From JBNNGK01 sp050268245 (GTDB lineage: Bacteria > Pseudomonadota > Gammaproteobacteria > Enterobacterales > Enterobacteriaceae): a stretch of DNA of 64,000 nt. The notes under the pieces were generated by a model. That model had not been told where the DNA came from. It made no database searches and worked only from the letters and a program-made list of their open reading frames with translations. This document shows positions 46,157 through 56,343 of this stretch, one piece after another. The translations under genes and the position numbers were made by a program. The first letter of the stretch is position 1. The number at the start of each line of letters is the position of its first letter. Location: positions 1-64,000 of the forward strand of contig NZ_JBNNGK010000007.1 in the NCBI RefSeq assembly GCF_050268245.1. Reading direction: 5' to 3'.

Positions 46157-47614
46157 TTAGAACATTGGTTGTGCCATCTGCACCAACGTAATCAGCGGTT
46201 GCGGATAGATACCCAAAATCAATACCAGCGCGGCAGAAATCAAGACGACCACGCCACCCGCGGTTAAAGCCCAATTGTTCGGCGTGTCACGCGACAGCGT
46301 TTCCGGCGCGCTCAGGAACAAACTGACGGTCACACGCAGGTAGTAATACAAACCAATCGCACTCCCTAGCACCACTGCCCCCGTCAACCACCACAGATGC
46401 GCACTGACGCCCATCGCAATCACGAAGAACTTACCAATGAAGCCCAACGTCATCGGGATACCGGCCAGCGACAACATCATGACCGTCATCACCGCCGACA
46501 AAATAGGCTTATGCCAGAACAGACCACGGTAGGAGAACAACGAGTCAGCATCAGGCCCGCGGTACGGGCTGGACATCAGGCTCACCACGCCAAACGCGCC
46601 CAAGCTGCTGAACAGATATCCCGCCAGATAAACACCGGCGGTTTCCAGCGACAGTTGATGGGTTTGTACCGCAACTAATGCGACCAACAGATAACCCAAA
46701 TGCGCGATCGATGAATACCCCAGCAGACGTTTGATATTGGTCTGGCTGATCGCCATCAGGTTACCGAACAGAATCGAACACACGGCGATAATTGACAACA
46801 CCATACGCAGCGCTTCGTTATCGGCGGCTGGCGCATACAGGAACAAGCGCATGACCACCGCAAAAATAGCGATCTTGCTGGCGGTCGCCAAGAAGGTTGA
46901 AACCGGTGCCGGTGCGCCCTGATAAACATCCGGCGTCCACAACTGGAACGGCACCAGCGACAGTTTGAAACCCAGACCGACGATCATCATGCCCATACCC
47001 GCTAGGATCAACGGTTGATGCATCATGTTTTCGCCCAAGCTCTTACCCAAACCGGCTATCGACAGATCGCCCGACTCGGCATACAGCAATGCCATGCCGA
47101 ACAGCAAGAAACTGGACGCAGCGGCAGACAACAGCATGTACTTGATCGCGGCTTCTAACGGACGTTTCTGACGGTATGCATACCCCACCAGACCGAACAA
47201 CGGCAGTGAAATCAATTCGATACCGATGAACAGCGAGGCCAAGTGGTTGGCGCTGGCAAGCAGAATACCGCCCATTGCCGCGATCAACACCAGCAAGTAA
47301 AACTCTTCGCGGTTGTCCGGGTAACCGACCAGCCAAGAATAGGCGAAGGTACAGGTCGCCAGACTCGCCAGCAGCACCAAACCGGTATAGAACATCGAAT
47401 AGCCGTCAACCCGCACCAGCGGGGTCACGTCCATCGGGCCAACCTGCCCCACAAAGTACAGCGAAAAAAGTGCCAGGTTGAGGCCGATAACGGTCAGGGT
47501 GGCGTTGATAAAGTGGTCGCGTCGCCACGCAATGCTTAGCATCACAACCACTACCGTCAATCCGACGATCAACAGCGGCAAGAGTGCGATCAGTTGTTGA
47601 GGAGTTATTGTCAT
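46157..47614 (-). CDS. nuoN: NADH-quinone oxidoreductase subunit N
   Basis: 485 residues, the full length of E. coli NuoN, with about 14 membrane segments. It belongs to the antiporter-like (ND2/Mrp) group that forms one proton channel in the membrane arm. The conserved charged helix regions GIELISLPLFGLVGYA and GLGFKLSLVPFQLWTPDVYQGAPAP are present. It is the last gene of the operon, 6 bp after nuoM, and is followed by the strong terminator. Confidence 0.96.
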   Translation of the reverse strand: MTITPQQLIALLPLLIVGLTVVVVMLSIAWRRDHFINATLTVIGLNLALFSLYFVGQVGPMDVTPLVRVDGYSMFYTGLVLLASLATCTFAYSWLVGYPDNREEFYLLVLIAAMGGILLASANHLASLFIGIELISLPLFGLVGYAYRQKRPLEAAIKYMLLSAAASSFLLFGMALLYAESGDLSIAGLGKSLGENMMHQPLILAGMGMMIVGLGFKLSLVPFQLWTPDVYQGAPAPVSTFLATASKIAIFAVVMRLFLYAPAADNEALRMVLSIIAVCSILFGNLMAISQTNIKRLLGYSSIAHLGYLLVALVAVQTHQLSLETAGVYLAGYLFSSLGAFGVVSLMSSPYRGPDADSLFSYRGLFWHKPILSAVMTVMMLSLAGIPMTLGFIGKFFVIAMGVSAHLWWLTGAVVLGSAIGLYYYLRVTVSLFLSAPETLSRDTPNNWALTAGGVVVLISAALVLILGIYPQPLITLVQMAQPMF

Positions 47615-47620
47615 GGCGAA

Positions 47621-49150
47621 TTACGGCCTTGTTGTTGAAATTGCAGAAACTGACGAACCAAACCAGTGTTGCACGTTGCTCATTGCCGCCGCAGAGGTAT
47701 CCAGAATCGGCTGCGGATAAACACCCAACAGCACCAGCAGAACCACCAGCAACAGAATAATGAACAGCTCACGTGCCGTCATGCCCGGTAACGGTTGATC
47801 AGACTTGGGGGCGCCATAGTACGCGCGCTGCATCATGATCAACGAGTAGACCGAAGCAAACACCAGACCGAAGGTAGAAATCACGGTGATCACCGGAACA
47901 ACCTGGAAGCTGCCGAACAGGATCATGAATTCACCGACGAAGTTACCGGTACCCGGCATCCCCAACGTGGCAACCGCAAAGAACAATGACAGCGCAGGAA
48001 TGAACTTAATACGCCCCCATAAACCGCCCATCTGACGCATGTCACGCGTGTGCAGACGTTCGTACAATTGGCCACAAATGATGAACATACCGGCCGCAGA
48101 CAGGCCGTGCGCAATCATCTGGATCACCGCACCTTGATAAGCCAGTTGGCTACCGGTGTAGATGGCGATCAACACGAAGCCCATGTGTGAAACGGAGGTG
48201 TAAGCAATCAGACGCTTAATATCGGTCTGCGCAAAGGCCATCCATGCACCATAGAAGATACCAATGACGCCCAGCCACATGGCAATCGGCGCAAACTCGG
48301 CAGAGGCATTCGGGAACAATGGCAGGCTGAAACGCAACAGACCGTAGGCCGCCGTCTTCAGCAAGATACCTGCCAAATCAACCGAGCCGGCCGTCGGTGC
48401 CTGGCTGTGCGCATCCGGCAACCAACCGTGCAACGGCACCACCGGCATTTTCACCGCGAAAGCGATGAAGAAGCCCAGCATCAGCAGGTATTCCACATTA
48501 TGCGACATCGGGGTTTTCAGCAGCTCTTCGTAGTTGAAGGTCCACACGCCGGTCGCATTGTAGTGCACAAACACCAGCCCCAGAATCGCAATCAGCATCA
48601 CCAAGCCGCTGGCCTGGGTATAGATGAAGAATTTGGTGGCCGCTGTGATACGCGTTTTACCATCCGATGCCTTATGGCCCCATAACGCGATCAGGAAGTA
48701 CATCGGCACCAACATCATTTCCCAGAAGAAGAAGAACAGGAACATGTCGATGGCGAGGAACACGCCGATAACGCCACCCAGGATCCACATCAGGTTCAGG
48801 TGGAAGAAGCCCTGATATTTCTGGATTTCACGCCAGGAACAGAGAACCGCCAGCACACCCAGCAACCCGGTCAACACCACCATCAGCAGTGACAGGCCGT
48901 CTAGCGCCAGATGAACAGTAATACCAAAACGCGGGATCCACGGCAGAATGAACTCAGACTGCCACTGCGGTATGCCCTGCGGTTTGAGCAATGTATAGCC
49001 ACCCTGCAACCACAGTTGCAGCGAAAGCGCCAATGTCAGCCCCATCGTAATCAACGCGATCCAGCGTGGCGCTTTGCTGCCAAAACGCTCGCACTGCCAG
49101 CACAGCAGACCGCCGATAAAGGGGATAAGAATTAGCCAAGGTAATAGCAT
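47621..49150 (-). CDS. nuoM: NADH-quinone oxidoreductase subunit M
   Basis: 509 residues, ND4-type antiporter-like subunit with about 14 membrane segments. FFFWEMMLVPMYFLIALWG carries the conserved glutamate of the channel, and FAVKMPVVPLHGWLPDAHSQ the conserved lysine helix. It pumps protons in the membrane arm. It is separated from nuoL by 209 bp containing an ERIC element and lies directly before nuoN. Confidence 0.96.
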   Translation of the reverse strand: MLLPWLILIPFIGGLLCWQCERFGSKAPRWIALITMGLTLALSLQLWLQGGYTLLKPQGIPQWQSEFILPWIPRFGITVHLALDGLSLLMVVLTGLLGVLAVLCSWREIQKYQGFFHLNLMWILGGVIGVFLAIDMFLFFFFWEMMLVPMYFLIALWGHKASDGKTRITAATKFFIYTQASGLVMLIAILGLVFVHYNATGVWTFNYEELLKTPMSHNVEYLLMLGFFIAFAVKMPVVPLHGWLPDAHSQAPTAGSVDLAGILLKTAAYGLLRFSLPLFPNASAEFAPIAMWLGVIGIFYGAWMAFAQTDIKRLIAYTSVSHMGFVLIAIYTGSQLAYQGAVIQMIAHGLSAAGMFIICGQLYERLHTRDMRQMGGLWGRIKFIPALSLFFAVATLGMPGTGNFVGEFMILFGSFQVVPVITVISTFGLVFASVYSLIMMQRAYYGAPKSDQPLPGMTARELFIILLLVVLLVLLGVYPQPILDTSAAAMSNVQHWFGSSVSAISTTRP

Positions 49151-49172
49151 GGCGTTTTGTGTCCCTTATTTC

Positions 49173-49295
49173 TACCGTTGTCCTTCACGCTGTGGCGTTG
49201 TTGGCAAGCTACGCTTCTGTTGCCACTTACAATAAGTAAGTTGCTGCAATTTACGCACTTGCCACCTCACCACAACGTGAAATTCATACGGTATA
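49173..49295. repeat. ERIC element inside the nuo operon (nuoL-nuoM)
   Basis: Long imperfect palindrome with outer arms TTCACGCTGTGGCG... and ...CACAACGTGAA (49184-49281) and the core CACTTACAATAAGTAAG that is typical of ERIC. It has flanking TACC... and ...GGTATA ends. The right half (CTTGCCACCTCACCACAACGTGAA) aligns with the better-conserved ERIC at 62971-63095. It would fold in the nuo mRNA between two subunit genes. Confidence 0.7.
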
Positions 49296-49359
49296 AAACA
49301 TTGTACATAGCACCCGATGAATAGGCGCTCTGCCCGATAAATGCTTTATAGATTATTGG

Positions 49360-51207
49360 TTAAACCAAAATCAACAGCGCCAATACGACCACTGCTCCCA
49401 CACCCATAGACGCGATATACCAGCGTATCTGACCATTCTCACTGACCGTCAGGCCTCGGTTCCCCCAGCGGGAGAACACGGCCGGTATGTTCATCAGCGA
49501 GTTCAGCGGATCGCTTTGCAACAAGCGGGCGATACCCAGATAAGGCTTAACGAATACCTTGTCGTACAACCAGTCGAAGCCCCATGCATGGAACCACCAG
49601 GTCGAGAAGAAACGCCCCGGCGCGCTGTTCGCAATCGCGGTAACCAAGCGACGTTTACCCAGCCACAATGCAGCCGCCAACAGAATACCGACGATAGCCA
49701 CCACACCCGAGGTTACTTCAAGCATCAATACACTGCCGTGCGCCAACGCCGTAGTCGCAGGCAATACCCCCTGCAACGGTGGCACGATCATCGCGCCGAC
49801 GAAGGTAGAGAGCACCAGCAGAACCAGCAGTGGCAGATGGTGCGTAATCCCCTTACCGGCATGCGCTTTGATTTTTTCTTCGCCGTGGAACACGATGAAA
49901 ATCATGCGGAAGGTATACAGCGAGGTCATGAATGCCCCCACCAGACCGGCGATCATCAGATTAACGTGACCGTTGGCCATCGCGCCGGCCAGGATCTCGT
50001 CCTTACTGAAGAAGCCCGCCGTGATAATCGGCAGTGCCGACAAGGCTGCGCCACCGACCAAGAAGCAGACATAGACCAGCGGGATGCTTTTACGCAAGCC
50101 ACCCATTTTGAAAATGTTTTGTTCGTGGTGGCAGGCCAAAATAACCGAACCGGACGACAGGAACAGCAGCGCCTTGAAGAACGCATGGGTCATCAAATGG
50201 AAGATCGCCGCATCCCACGCCTGCACGCCCAGCGCCAAGAACATATAACCAATCTGGCTCATGGTGGAATAGGCTAACACGCGTTTGATATCGGTCTGCA
50301 CCAGCGCGGCAAAGCCCGCCAGCAACAGCGTTACCGCCCCTACGATGCCCACCAGGTTCAATACCTCCGGCGCCATCAGGAACAAACCGTGGGTACGCGC
50401 AATCAGATAAACCCCTGCTGTAACCATGGTGGCTGCGTGGATCAGCGCGGAAACCGGCGTCGGGCCGGCCATGGCATCAGCCAGCCAAGTCTGTAATGGC
50501 AACTGCGCCGATTTACCGACCGCGCCGCCCAACAGCATCAGCGTCGCCCAAGTGATCGCCGTATCGCCTACCGCCAGTTTTTGCGGCGCCAGCACCATCA
50601 GCTCACGAATGTTCAACGTGCCCAGTTCGTGATACAGGATGAACAGCGCGAAAGCCAAGAACACGTCGCCGACACGGGTAACAACGAACGCTTTCATCGC
50701 CGCCGCACCATTAGCCGGATCTTTGTAGTAGAAACCGATCAGCAAGTAACTGCACAGGCCCACGCCTTCCCAACCCAAGTACATCAGCAACAGGTTATCT
50801 GCCAGTACCAATACCACCATGCTGGCGATAAACAAGTTGGTGTAGGCGAAGAAGCGCGAGTAACCCTCTTCACCACGCATGTACCAAGAGGCAAACATGT
50901 GAATGAAGAAACCGACGCCGGTGACAACCGACAGCATGGTCAGCGACAGGCCGTCCAACACCAGCGTAACGCCAATATTGAAGTTGCCGACGCTCATCCA
51001 GTTCCACAGATGCTGTTCAAACAGCTGCACGCCGGTTGCTTTTTGGCTGAGGAAATCCATCGCCACATAAAGGGTAACGACCGCCGCCAAGCCAATCGAA
51101 CCTACACCAACGGTCGCCGCCGTGTTCTCCGACCAGCGGCCACGAGAAAACGCTAACAGCAAGAACCCGATCAGCGGTAGCAGAATAGTTAAATATAATA
51201 GGTTCAT
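49360..51207 (-). CDS. nuoL: NADH-quinone oxidoreductase subunit L
   Basis: 615 residues (E. coli 613), ND5-type subunit with about 16 membrane segments and the long C-terminal lateral helix that spans the membrane arm. Conserved: LYLGWEGVGLCSYLLIGFYY (channel Glu) and GKSAQLPLQTWLADAMAGPTPVSAL (Lys helix). Its start overlaps the nuoK stop by 4 nt. Confidence 0.96.
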   Translation of the reverse strand: MNLLYLTILLPLIGFLLLAFSRGRWSENTAATVGVGSIGLAAVVTLYVAMDFLSQKATGVQLFEQHLWNWMSVGNFNIGVTLVLDGLSLTMLSVVTGVGFFIHMFASWYMRGEEGYSRFFAYTNLFIASMVVLVLADNLLLMYLGWEGVGLCSYLLIGFYYKDPANGAAAMKAFVVTRVGDVFLAFALFILYHELGTLNIRELMVLAPQKLAVGDTAITWATLMLLGGAVGKSAQLPLQTWLADAMAGPTPVSALIHAATMVTAGVYLIARTHGLFLMAPEVLNLVGIVGAVTLLLAGFAALVQTDIKRVLAYSTMSQIGYMFLALGVQAWDAAIFHLMTHAFFKALLFLSSGSVILACHHEQNIFKMGGLRKSIPLVYVCFLVGGAALSALPIITAGFFSKDEILAGAMANGHVNLMIAGLVGAFMTSLYTFRMIFIVFHGEEKIKAHAGKGITHHLPLLVLLVLSTFVGAMIVPPLQGVLPATTALAHGSVLMLEVTSGVVAIVGILLAAALWLGKRRLVTAIANSAPGRFFSTWWFHAWGFDWLYDKVFVKPYLGIARLLQSDPLNSLMNIPAVFSRWGNRGLTVSENGQIRWYIASMGVGAVVVLALLILV

Positions 51208-51506
51208 CCGCGCATCTCACTGACAGTATCAATATTCAGAGTATGACGACGGCGGTAGAGCTGCAGCAGCAGAGCCAAGCCAATACTGGCCTCGGCTGCT
51301 GCCAGGCTGATCGCCAGGATATACATCACCTGCCCGTCCGCCTGCCCCCAGTAGCTTCCCGCCACGATAAACGCCAACGCCGCTGCGTTGATCATCACTT
51401 CCAGGCTGATCAGCATAAACAGCAAGTTACGACGGATCAGTAACCCGGTCAGACCGAGTACGAACAGAATCGCCGCCAGAATCAGCCCATGTTGGAGAGG
51501 GATCAT
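51204..51506 (-). CDS. nuoK: NADH-quinone oxidoreductase subunit K
   Basis: 100 residues, three membrane helices (ND4L). The two membrane-buried glutamates essential for coupling, Glu36 (LISLEVMIN) and Glu72 (AAEASIGLALL), are both present. It overlaps nuoJ and nuoL by 4 nt each, showing tight translational coupling. Confidence 0.96.
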   Translation of the reverse strand: MIPLQHGLILAAILFVLGLTGLLIRRNLLFMLISLEVMINAAALAFIVAGSYWGQADGQVMYILAISLAAAEASIGLALLLQLYRRRHTLNIDTVSEMRG

Positions 51507-52063
51507 GCTTGCTCCTCCGATTTTCTTTTCGCCATTTCGCTACCCGCCGGCGCGTTACTCAACACCTCACCCGGTTTATGCTCGCGGCCAATGTGGAAAG
51601 CCACCACCAGACCGGCCAGCAACAGCATTGAAGCCAATTCAACCGCCAGCACATAAGGACCGAACAGACTGATACCGACCGCTTTGGCATCCACCATCTC
51701 GCCGCTGATGCCCTGATCGGACACGCTGCGGATGGCGATAATCAATACCACCAGAAGAATCAGTGACAACAGACCCGGGCCTATCCACACCGATGGCTTC
51801 AACCATTCGCGCTCTTGCTGCTGCACCGCATTACCCAAGTTCAGCATCATCACCACAAACACGAACAGCACCATGATGGCGCCGGCGTAAACGATGATTT
51901 CCAACGCCGCAGCAAAGTAAGCACCCAATGAGAAAAAGACTGCAGAGATCGCCAACAGTGAGACGATCAGATACAGCAACGCATGAACAGGATTGGTATG
52001 CGAAATCACGCGAATGGTCGCGAGGATCGCGATTAATCCTGCCAGATAAAATGCAATTTCCAT
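51503..52063 (-). CDS. nuoJ: NADH-quinone oxidoreductase subunit J
   Basis: 186 residues from ATG 52063 (MEIAFYLAGLIAILATIRV), close to E. coli NuoJ (184). It has five membrane helices (ND6), including the flexible helix EIIVYAGAIMVLFVFVVMML that takes part in coupling. An in-frame extension to 52147 lies inside nuoI and is not used. It is 13 bp after nuoI and overlaps nuoK by 4 nt. Confidence 0.95.
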   Translation of the reverse strand: MEIAFYLAGLIAILATIRVISHTNPVHALLYLIVSLLAISAVFFSLGAYFAAALEIIVYAGAIMVLFVFVVMMLNLGNAVQQQEREWLKPSVWIGPGLLSLILLVVLIIAIRSVSDQGISGEMVDAKAVGISLFGPYVLAVELASMLLLAGLVVAFHIGREHKPGEVLSNAPAGSEMAKRKSEEQA

Positions 52064-52076
52064 GTTTGGCTTGCTC

Positions 52077-52619
52077 CTACGGCAACAGGCTTTTGACGTC
52101 GATCGGTTTGGCTTCGTTTTCAGCTTCGCCTTTCGCTTTGCCGTCAACGGCCATACCGGCCATCCGGTAGAAGTTATATTCCGGATATTTACCCGGGCCC
52201 GAGATCAACAAATCTTCTTTTTCGTACACCAAATCCTGACGCTTGAACTCACCCATTTCGAAATCCGGCGTTAGCTGAATCGCGGTGGTGGGGCACGCTT
52301 CTTCACACAAGCCGCAGAAAATGCAGCGTGAGAAGTTAATGCGGAAGAATTCTGGATACCAACGCCCGTCTTTCTGCTCCGCCTTTTGCAGCGAGATACA
52401 GCCAACCGGGCAGGCAACGGCACACAGGTTACACGCGACGCAGCGCTCTTCGCCGTCGGGATCGCGCGTCAATACGATACGGCCGCGATAACGTGGCGGC
52501 AGATATACCGGCTCTTCCGGGTACATCTGGGTTTCGCGCTTGGCGAAGGCGTGCAGGCCAATCATCCAAATGCTGCGCACCTGGGTGCCGAAACCAACCA
52601 CTAACTCTTTCAATGTCAT
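52077..52619 (-). CDS. nuoI: NADH-quinone oxidoreductase subunit I
   Basis: 180 residues, the same as E. coli. Two 4Fe-4S motifs (clusters N6a and N6b) are intact: Cys60, 63, 66, 70 (CVACNLCAVAC) and Cys99, 102, 105, 109 (CIFCGLCEEAC). An amphipathic N-terminus attaches it to the membrane arm. It carries electrons from NuoG towards NuoB. Confidence 0.97.
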   Translation of the reverse strand: MTLKELVVGFGTQVRSIWMIGLHAFAKRETQMYPEEPVYLPPRYRGRIVLTRDPDGEERCVACNLCAVACPVGCISLQKAEQKDGRWYPEFFRINFSRCIFCGLCEEACPTTAIQLTPDFEMGEFKRQDLVYEKEDLLISGPGKYPEYNFYRMAGMAVDGKAKGEAENEAKPIDVKSLLP

Positions 52620-52633
52620 GGTTTATTCACCCC

Positions 52634-53611
52634 TTATTGAGCGTTGTACAAAATGACCGCTGCGGTCGCCAACAGGTTCAGCAGCGTCAACGGCAGGCAA
52701 ATTTTCCAGCCGAAAGACATCACCTGGTCATAACGCGGACGCGGCAACGAAGCACGAATCAGAATGAACATCATCATGAAGAATGCCGTTTTCAATGCGA
52801 ACCAGATGAACGGTGGCAGGAAAGGCCCCTGCCAGCCACCGAAGAACAACGTCACAATCAGGGCGGAAACGGTGACAATACCGATGTATTCCCCGACGAA
52901 GAACAAACCGAATTTCATGCCGGAATATTCAATGTGGTAACCGTCCGCCAATTCCTGCTCGGCTTCCGGTTGGTCAAACGGGTGACGGTGACACACCGCA
53001 ACGCCGGCAATCGCAAAGGTCAGGAAACCAAAGAATTGCGGCACGATGTTCCAGAGATGGGCCTGCGATTCAACGATAGCCTGCATGTTGAATGAACCCG
53101 CCTGTGCCACCACGCCCATCAGCGACAGCCCCAGAAAGACTTCATAGCTCAAGGTTTGCGCAGAAGCACGCATCGCCCCTAACAACGAGTATTTGTTGTT
53201 ACTCGACCAACCGGCGAACAGCACGGCATACACCGCCAAGCCCGCCATCATCAAGAAGAACAAAATACCGATGTTAAGATCGGAAACCGCCCAAGTTGGG
53301 CTAACCGGGACGATAGCAAAGGCCAACAATAAAGAAGTAAAGGCGATCATCGGCGCCAGGGTAAAGATCACCCGGTCGGAGAATTTCGGCACCCAGTCTT
53401 CTTTAAAGAACATTTTAATCATGTCGGCGACCAGCTGCAGTGAGCCGCCCCAGCCAACACGGTTTGGCCCATAACGGTTCTGGAACAAACCGAGCAGGCG
53501 GCGTTCGCCGAAGCTCATGAATGCCCCGCAGCTCACTACCACCAGCAGGATCACTACCGCTTTCAGAACGGCGATCAGAACATCAATCACCTCAGGGGTA
53601 AACCAGCTCAT
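52634..53611 (-). CDS. nuoH: NADH-quinone oxidoreductase subunit H
   Basis: 325 residues, the E. coli length, with eight membrane helices (ND1). It forms the quinone chamber with NuoB and NuoD. The conserved loop HRHPFDQPEAEQELADGYHI and EYSGMKFGLFFVGEYIG are complete. Its start overlaps the nuoG stop by 4 nt. Confidence 0.96.
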   Translation of the reverse strand: MSWFTPEVIDVLIAVLKAVVILLVVVSCGAFMSFGERRLLGLFQNRYGPNRVGWGGSLQLVADMIKMFFKEDWVPKFSDRVIFTLAPMIAFTSLLLAFAIVPVSPTWAVSDLNIGILFFLMMAGLAVYAVLFAGWSSNNKYSLLGAMRASAQTLSYEVFLGLSLMGVVAQAGSFNMQAIVESQAHLWNIVPQFFGFLTFAIAGVAVCHRHPFDQPEAEQELADGYHIEYSGMKFGLFFVGEYIGIVTVSALIVTLFFGGWQGPFLPPFIWFALKTAFFMMMFILIRASLPRPRYDQVMSFGWKICLPLTLLNLLATAAVILYNAQ

Positions 53612-56343
53612 CGTGCCGCCTCCCGCAGATTTTCAACCGTTGCACCCACCAAGATCGGCGGGATCCCTGGCAAGCCGAGCGGCAAACCAACCTGGCCTTG
53701 GGTCAGGGTTTCACTCAGGCGTACCGGCAAGCGCAACGTCTGACCCGCACAGCTGAATTCCATCACACTGCCGGCATTAACGCCCAGTTGCGCGGCATCG
53801 GCCGGGTTGACCATCACGTACGCTTGCGGCATGCGTTGCTGGATGACTCCGGCTCGCTGCGACATTTCGTCGCTACCAAACAGATGATAATACGGCGCCA
53901 CACGCCAGCCTTGTGCGGTGAAGGCAGCAGGAACCTGGGTGAAGTAGTCGAGGTTACCCTCCCCTGCTTCGATCAAACGCACGCCCGGATCGCCAAAGCG
54001 CAATTTACCGCCCACCTCAGCCTGGAATTTGTTCCATGCCTGTGGTGAGTTCCAGCCCGGAGCCCAAGCAAAAGGAATCTGCTGACGATCGGCCAGTGGG
54101 CTGTTGTTACCTTCCATGGAGAAGGCGAACATGGTGTCTTTATCTTGCGGCTGACGTGGCTCATGCACGCTGATGTTGGCGCGCATCGCAGTACGACCGC
54201 TTGACCGGTGTGGAGAACGCGCCAGCTTCTGGCCGCGAATGCGGAACGCTGCATCCGGTGCCGCATCCACAATGCCCTGTAGCTGCGGCAGTGCGCTGAC
54301 ACAGGCATCAATCACATGGTCAAGCTGCGTCCAGTCAACGTGGCGGCTGGTGTAGGTCGAATGCAACGAGTGCATCCAACGCCAGCTTTCCAACATTTCC
54401 GTATGGCTGTTTTTCTGCGCATCATCATAGTAAGCCGGATCATAAACCTGGAAGAAGCGCTGCGCGCGACCTTCTTGGTTAACCAGCGTGCCGTCGCTTT
54501 CAGCAAAACTGGCGGCTGACAGGATCAGGTCGGCGTTATCCATGATGGCGGTACGTTGGTGATCGGCAACGATCAGATGACTGACCTTCGCCAATGCCGC
54601 GTCCACTTTTGCCGCCGGCGCGTGACGATAGAGATCGTTTTCCATCACGATGGCGGTATCGGCTTCGCCACTTTCCAGCAGTTCTAGTGCCTGATCGAGT
54701 GAACCACCGCCGATCATTGCCAGCCCCATGCTGTTAGCGGCGGCCGCAACGAAGGTAATACCCACGTCAGAGCCCCGCCCCTTCAACGCTTTGGCAATGT
54801 TTGCCGCCGCTTCGATGATCGCATCGCTGCCCGCGTTACTGCCGGTAATGATCAGCGGTTTACGTGCATCGGCCAGTGCCTGCACGATGATATCAACTTT
54901 CTTGTTCAGCCCTTCGGCCAGATCGTCCACCGCTGGCGCGGCGTTATCCAGCGCGTGAGCAATAGCAAAACCTAAGCGAGCTTGCTCATCTACCGGCGCA
55001 CGATAATTCCACGCGGCAATGTCATCCATGCGGGTGTTATCGACGTTAGTAATAAACAGCGGATGTTTAGCGTGCTGACCAATATTTTGCACCGCCGCGA
55101 TCTGCCAATCGGCAACCCGCTGTGCCGCCGCCATCGCTCTGGCCTTGCCCTTCACCGCCTGACGAACAGACAGGGCGATGCGCGCACCGGTTTGGGTTAA
55201 ATCTTCACCCAGCACCAGCACCGCGTCGTAGTCTTCGATTTCGCGCAGCGCAGGGGTATAAACGCCACTGTTTTGCAGCACGTTCAGCATCAATGTCAAA
55301 CGCGACTGTTCTGCTTTAGCAATGCCAGTATAGAAATTCTCTGCTCCCACCAGATCGCGCAGCGCAAAGTTGCTTTCCAGGCTGGCACGCGGTGAACCGA
55401 TACCGATGGTTTTCTTCGCCTGACGCAAAATATCCGCCGCACCCTGCATTGCCTGTTCGGCATTCAGGGCGATCCAGTCATTGCCGCGACGCTGCTGCGG
55501 TTGACGTGGGCGATCGTCCAGATTGACGTAGCCATAACCGAAACGACCACGATCGCACAGGAAGTAATGGTTCACGCTGCCGTTATAACGGTTTTCGATC
55601 CGACGCAGTTCGCCATAGCGCTCACCTGGGCTGGTGTTACAACCGATGCTGCATTGTTGGCAAATGCTAGGGGCGAACTGCATATCCCACTTACGGTTGT
55701 AGCGTTCTGAATGGGTTTTATCGGTAAACACGCCGGTTGGGCACACTTCCACCAGGTTACCGGAGAACTCGCTTTCCAGCGTGCCACTTTCCGGACGACC
55801 GAAGTAGACGTTGTCATGTGCGCCATACACGCCCAGATCGGTGCCATCGGCATAGTCTTTGTAATAACGCACGCAGCGGTAACAGGCGATACAGCGGTTC
55901 ATCTCGTGCGAGATAAATGGCCCTAAATCCTGATTTTGGTGAGTACGTTTAGTAAAGCGATAGCGACGGAAACTGTGGCCGGTCATCACTGTCATATCTT
56001 GCAGGTGACAGTTGCCGCCCTCCTCGCAAACCGGACAGTCATGTGGGTGGTTAGTCATCAACCACTCCACCACACTCTCACGGAACTGTTTGGCTTCTTC
56101 GTCGTCGATGGAAATGAACGTTCCATCAGATGCCGGTGTCATACAGGACATCACCAAACGGCCGCGCGTATCTTCCGCATTTTGGTATTGCTTTACCGCA
56201 CATTGGCGGCAAGCGCCGACGCTTCCCAGCGCCGGATGCCAGCAAAAGTAAGGAATATCGAGGCCGAGAGAGAGACACGCCTGCAACAGGTTGTCGGCTC
56301 CATCTACGTCGTATTCTTTGCCGTCTACATGAATCGTAGCCAT
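53608..56343 (-). CDS. nuoG: NADH-quinone oxidoreductase subunit G
   Basis: 911 residues from MATIHVDGKEY (E. coli 908); an ATG three codons earlier at 56352 is possible but has GGAAG only one base away. The N-terminal ferredoxin domain has Cys34, 45, 48, 67. Next are the His/Cys ligands HPHDCPVCEEGGNC, two 4Fe-4S sites around CIACYRCVRYY and VEVCPTG, and the extra N7-cluster motif CQQCSIGCN found in enterobacterial NuoG. A molybdopterin-oxidoreductase-like domain forms the rest. It passes electrons from NuoF to NuoI. It lies 164 bp after nuoF, a relatively long gap. Confidence 0.96.
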   Translation of the reverse strand: MATIHVDGKEYDVDGADNLLQACLSLGLDIPYFCWHPALGSVGACRQCAVKQYQNAEDTRGRLVMSCMTPASDGTFISIDDEEAKQFRESVVEWLMTNHPHDCPVCEEGGNCHLQDMTVMTGHSFRRYRFTKRTHQNQDLGPFISHEMNRCIACYRCVRYYKDYADGTDLGVYGAHDNVYFGRPESGTLESEFSGNLVEVCPTGVFTDKTHSERYNRKWDMQFAPSICQQCSIGCNTSPGERYGELRRIENRYNGSVNHYFLCDRGRFGYGYVNLDDRPRQPQQRRGNDWIALNAEQAMQGAADILRQAKKTIGIGSPRASLESNFALRDLVGAENFYTGIAKAEQSRLTLMLNVLQNSGVYTPALREIEDYDAVLVLGEDLTQTGARIALSVRQAVKGKARAMAAAQRVADWQIAAVQNIGQHAKHPLFITNVDNTRMDDIAAWNYRAPVDEQARLGFAIAHALDNAAPAVDDLAEGLNKKVDIIVQALADARKPLIITGSNAGSDAIIEAAANIAKALKGRGSDVGITFVAAAANSMGLAMIGGGSLDQALELLESGEADTAIVMENDLYRHAPAAKVDAALAKVSHLIVADHQRTAIMDNADLILSAASFAESDGTLVNQEGRAQRFFQVYDPAYYDDAQKNSHTEMLESWRWMHSLHSTYTSRHVDWTQLDHVIDACVSALPQLQGIVDAAPDAAFRIRGQKLARSPHRSSGRTAMRANISVHEPRQPQDKDTMFAFSMEGNNSPLADRQQIPFAWAPGWNSPQAWNKFQAEVGGKLRFGDPGVRLIEAGEGNLDYFTQVPAAFTAQGWRVAPYYHLFGSDEMSQRAGVIQQRMPQAYVMVNPADAAQLGVNAGSVMEFSCAGQTLRLPVRLSETLTQGQVGLPLGLPGIPPILVGATVENLREAAR

